A DNA stretch of 64,000 nt from the NCBI GenBank assembly GCA_016936255.1, contig JAFGYE010000026.1, positions 1-64,000 on the forward strand. Direction: 5' to 3'. The position numbers and the translations under genes were made by a program. Source of the DNA: Marinifilaceae bacterium. GTDB lineage: Bacteria; Bacteroidota; Bacteroidia; Bacteroidales; Marinifilaceae. Of this stretch, positions 62,639 to 64,000 are shown piece by piece. The notes under the pieces were generated by a model. It searched no databases. It saw only the letters and a list, made by a program, of their open reading frames with translations, and was not told the DNA's origin. The first letter of the stretch is position 1; every line of letters begins with the position of its first letter.

Positions 62639-63910
62639 ATGAAAGTTGATGTACTTTTAGGCCTCCAATGGGGAGATGAAGGTAAAGGAAAAGTTGTGGA
62701 TGTACTAACCCCAAAGTACGATTTTATCACCCGTTTTCAGGGTGGCCCCAACGCAGGACACACTTTGGAATTTAATCAAATTAAGCACGTTCTGCATACA
62801 ATTCCTTCCGGGATCTTCCGCGATGATAAGATTAACGTTATTGGAAATGGTGTTGTTATCGACCCGGTAATTTTCAAGAAAGAAATTGAAGGAATAAAAA
62901 AACTTGGAATCGATCTATCCAAAACCTTATTTATTTCGAAGAAGGCTCATTTAATTTTACCTTCTCACAGAATTCTTGACGCGGCATCAGAAGCGGCTAA
63001 AGGAAAATCAAAAATTGGATCAACCCTTAAAGGAATTGGACCAACCTATATGGATAAAACCGGAAGAAACGGTTTACGTGTAGGAGATATCAAATTGAAC
63101 TTCAAGGAAAAATATGACTCTTTAGTTGACAAGCATCGTTTAATGCTTGACAAACTTTATGAGTTTGATTACGACATTTCTGAATATGAAACCGAATGGT
63201 TTGAAGGCATTAAAGTTCTAGCTGAATTTCAGTTAATCGACAGTGAACAATTTCTTAATGATGCTCTTAAAGATGGTAAATCAATTCTTGCCGAAGGTGC
63301 ACAGGGAACGATGCTCGATGTTGACTTTGGATCCTACCCATTTGTAACTTCATCGAACACTGTTTGTGCCGGAGCTTGTACTGGTTTAGGTATTGCACCG
63401 AATCGAATTGGCAGAGTTATTGGTATTTTTAAAGCTTATTGCACAAGAGTTGGTATGGGACCATTTCCAACTGAGCTTTTTGATACTGATGGAGATTTGT
63501 TAAGAGCTAAAGGAAATGAATTTGGATCGACAACCGGTCGTGCCAGAAGATGCGGTTGGTTGGATCTTGTTGCTCTTAAGTATTCGATCATGATTAACGG
63601 CGTTACTGAATTAACCATGATGAAATCGGATGTAATGGACGATTTTGACACCATTAAAATTTGTACATCTTACCTTGTAAATGGTGAAGAAGTTGAGCAT
63701 GTTCCTTATGAAATGACTGACGATATCAAACCTGTTTACACAGAGTTTAAAGGTTGGAAAACTGATATGACTGCTGTTACTCATGAGAATGAGTTCCCTG
63801 AAGAATTTAATGCTTACATTAATTTTATTGAGGAAGAAACCGGAGTAACTGTTAAAATTGTTTCTGTTGGTCCAAACAGAGCTCAAACTATTGAAAGAAT
63901 GCTTGATTAA
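62639..63910 (+). CDS. purA: Adenylosuccinate synthetase PurA
   Basis: PurA joins IMP and aspartate using GTP, the first committed step to AMP. The 423-aa enzyme has the P-loop-like GLQWGDEGKGKVVD at its start with the catalytic aspartate in GDEG, GPNAGHT, the IMP-binding GSTLKGIGPTYMDKTGR region, AEGAQGTMLDVDFG and the C-terminal TTGRARRCGWLD. Everything is canonical. It is a single gene closed by a strong terminator. Control may act through the leader hairpin (inference). Confidence 0.97.
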   Translation: MKVDVLLGLQWGDEGKGKVVDVLTPKYDFITRFQGGPNAGHTLEFNQIKHVLHTIPSGIFRDDKINVIGNGVVIDPVIFKKEIEGIKKLGIDLSKTLFISKKAHLILPSHRILDAASEAAKGKSKIGSTLKGIGPTYMDKTGRNGLRVGDIKLNFKEKYDSLVDKHRLMLDKLYEFDYDISEYETEWFEGIKVLAEFQLIDSEQFLNDALKDGKSILAEGAQGTMLDVDFGSYPFVTSSNTVCAGACTGLGIAPNRIGRVIGIFKAYCTRVGMGPFPTELFDTDGDLLRAKGNEFGSTTGRARRCGWLDLVALKYSIMINGVTELTMMKSDVMDDFDTIKICTSYLVNGEEVEHVPYEMTDDIKPVYTEFKGWKTDMTAVTHENEFPEEFNAYINFIEEETGVTVKIVSVGPNRAQTIERMLD

Positions 63911-63950
63911 TCAGGCACAACAATAAAAGTCTGTTAAGACTCACAAAAAA

Positions 63951-63984
63951 AAAACCTGTTTGAAAATCAAACAGGTTTTTTTTT
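63951..63984 (+). terminator. Intrinsic terminator of purA
   Basis: A 13-bp stem (63951-63963 with 63967-63979, core ACCTGTTTGA/TCAAACAGGT) with a 3-base loop is followed by T residues up to 63984. A matching A-run before it makes it potentially bidirectional. Confidence 0.92.
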
Positions 63985-64000
63985 AATTCTGTAAAAACAT

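Noticed and set aside
1-64000. CRISPR arrays, insertion sequences, prophage, tRNA or rRNA genes
   Set aside because: No regularly spaced repeats, transposase motifs, phage structural genes or recognisable RNA gene cores were seen on either strand.

Overview
The window is a contiguous chromosomal piece of an AT-rich Bacteroidota genome, most likely a marine or anaerobic Marinilabiliales/Marinifilaceae-type organism (inference). Support: a six-subunit Rnf complex with a long, multi-ferredoxin RnfB; TamB, ExbB/ExbD/TonB and two-component proteins of Bacteroidota type; weak Shine-Dalgarno sequences; and many upstream regions with the Bacteroidota -7 element TAnnTTTG. I see no rRNA, tRNA, CRISPR array, insertion sequence or prophage. 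Gene order and base composition look native throughout.

Layout. 1-6161: rseC-rnfBCDGEA, a Na+ or H+ translocating ferredoxin:NAD oxidoreductase operon ended by a clear terminator. 6311-10397: a membrane hybrid histidine kinase convergent with a membrane class III nucleotide cyclase and a 64-aa protein. 10405-16840: a TolC/RND/adaptor tripartite efflux operon with its TetR-type regulator and inverted-repeat operator candidates. 16889-22948: an NtrY-like kinase and sigma-54 activator pair, divergent from an ABC ATPase and MacB/FtsX-like permease. 22978-27546: an orphan histidine kinase, a LytTR protein, a degenerate gluzincin-like TPR protein, and a lipoprotein-PepSY pair. 27808-34635: a four-gene signalling block (1245-aa hybrid kinase, REC-kinase-REC protein, CheR, CheB) with no chemoreceptor, CheA or CheW. 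34760-35854: a CYTH protein and a small membrane protein. 35865-41525: tsaD divergent from tamB. 41641-45991: NhaD antiporter, exbB-exbD-tonB and a TSUP permease. 46150-49657: glyA, two tandem paralogous small membrane proteins and a secreted protein with FF-pentapeptide repeats. 49692-55487: three tandem 591-aa ClC-CBS proteins. 55762-63984: an FMN-dependent NMO/FabK-like enzyme with a terminator in its leader, an active/inactive M16 peptidase pair, a bifunctional Rel (p)ppGpp enzyme, Fur and PurA.

How the parts fit. Rnf and NhaD suggest a sodium-linked energy economy. ExbBD-TonB and TamB serve the outer membrane. Regulation is dense: five histidine-kinase-containing proteins, a sigma-54 activator, LytTR, TetR, Fur, Rel and a class III cyclase. 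The most system-like unfamiliar item is the kinase-kinase-CheR-CheB block, followed by the ClC triplication. The best non-coding leads are a 15-bp perfect inverted repeat ahead of purA and an intrinsic terminator between a promoter candidate and the NMO/FabK-like gene. All assignments come from reading motifs by eye; no database search was run.
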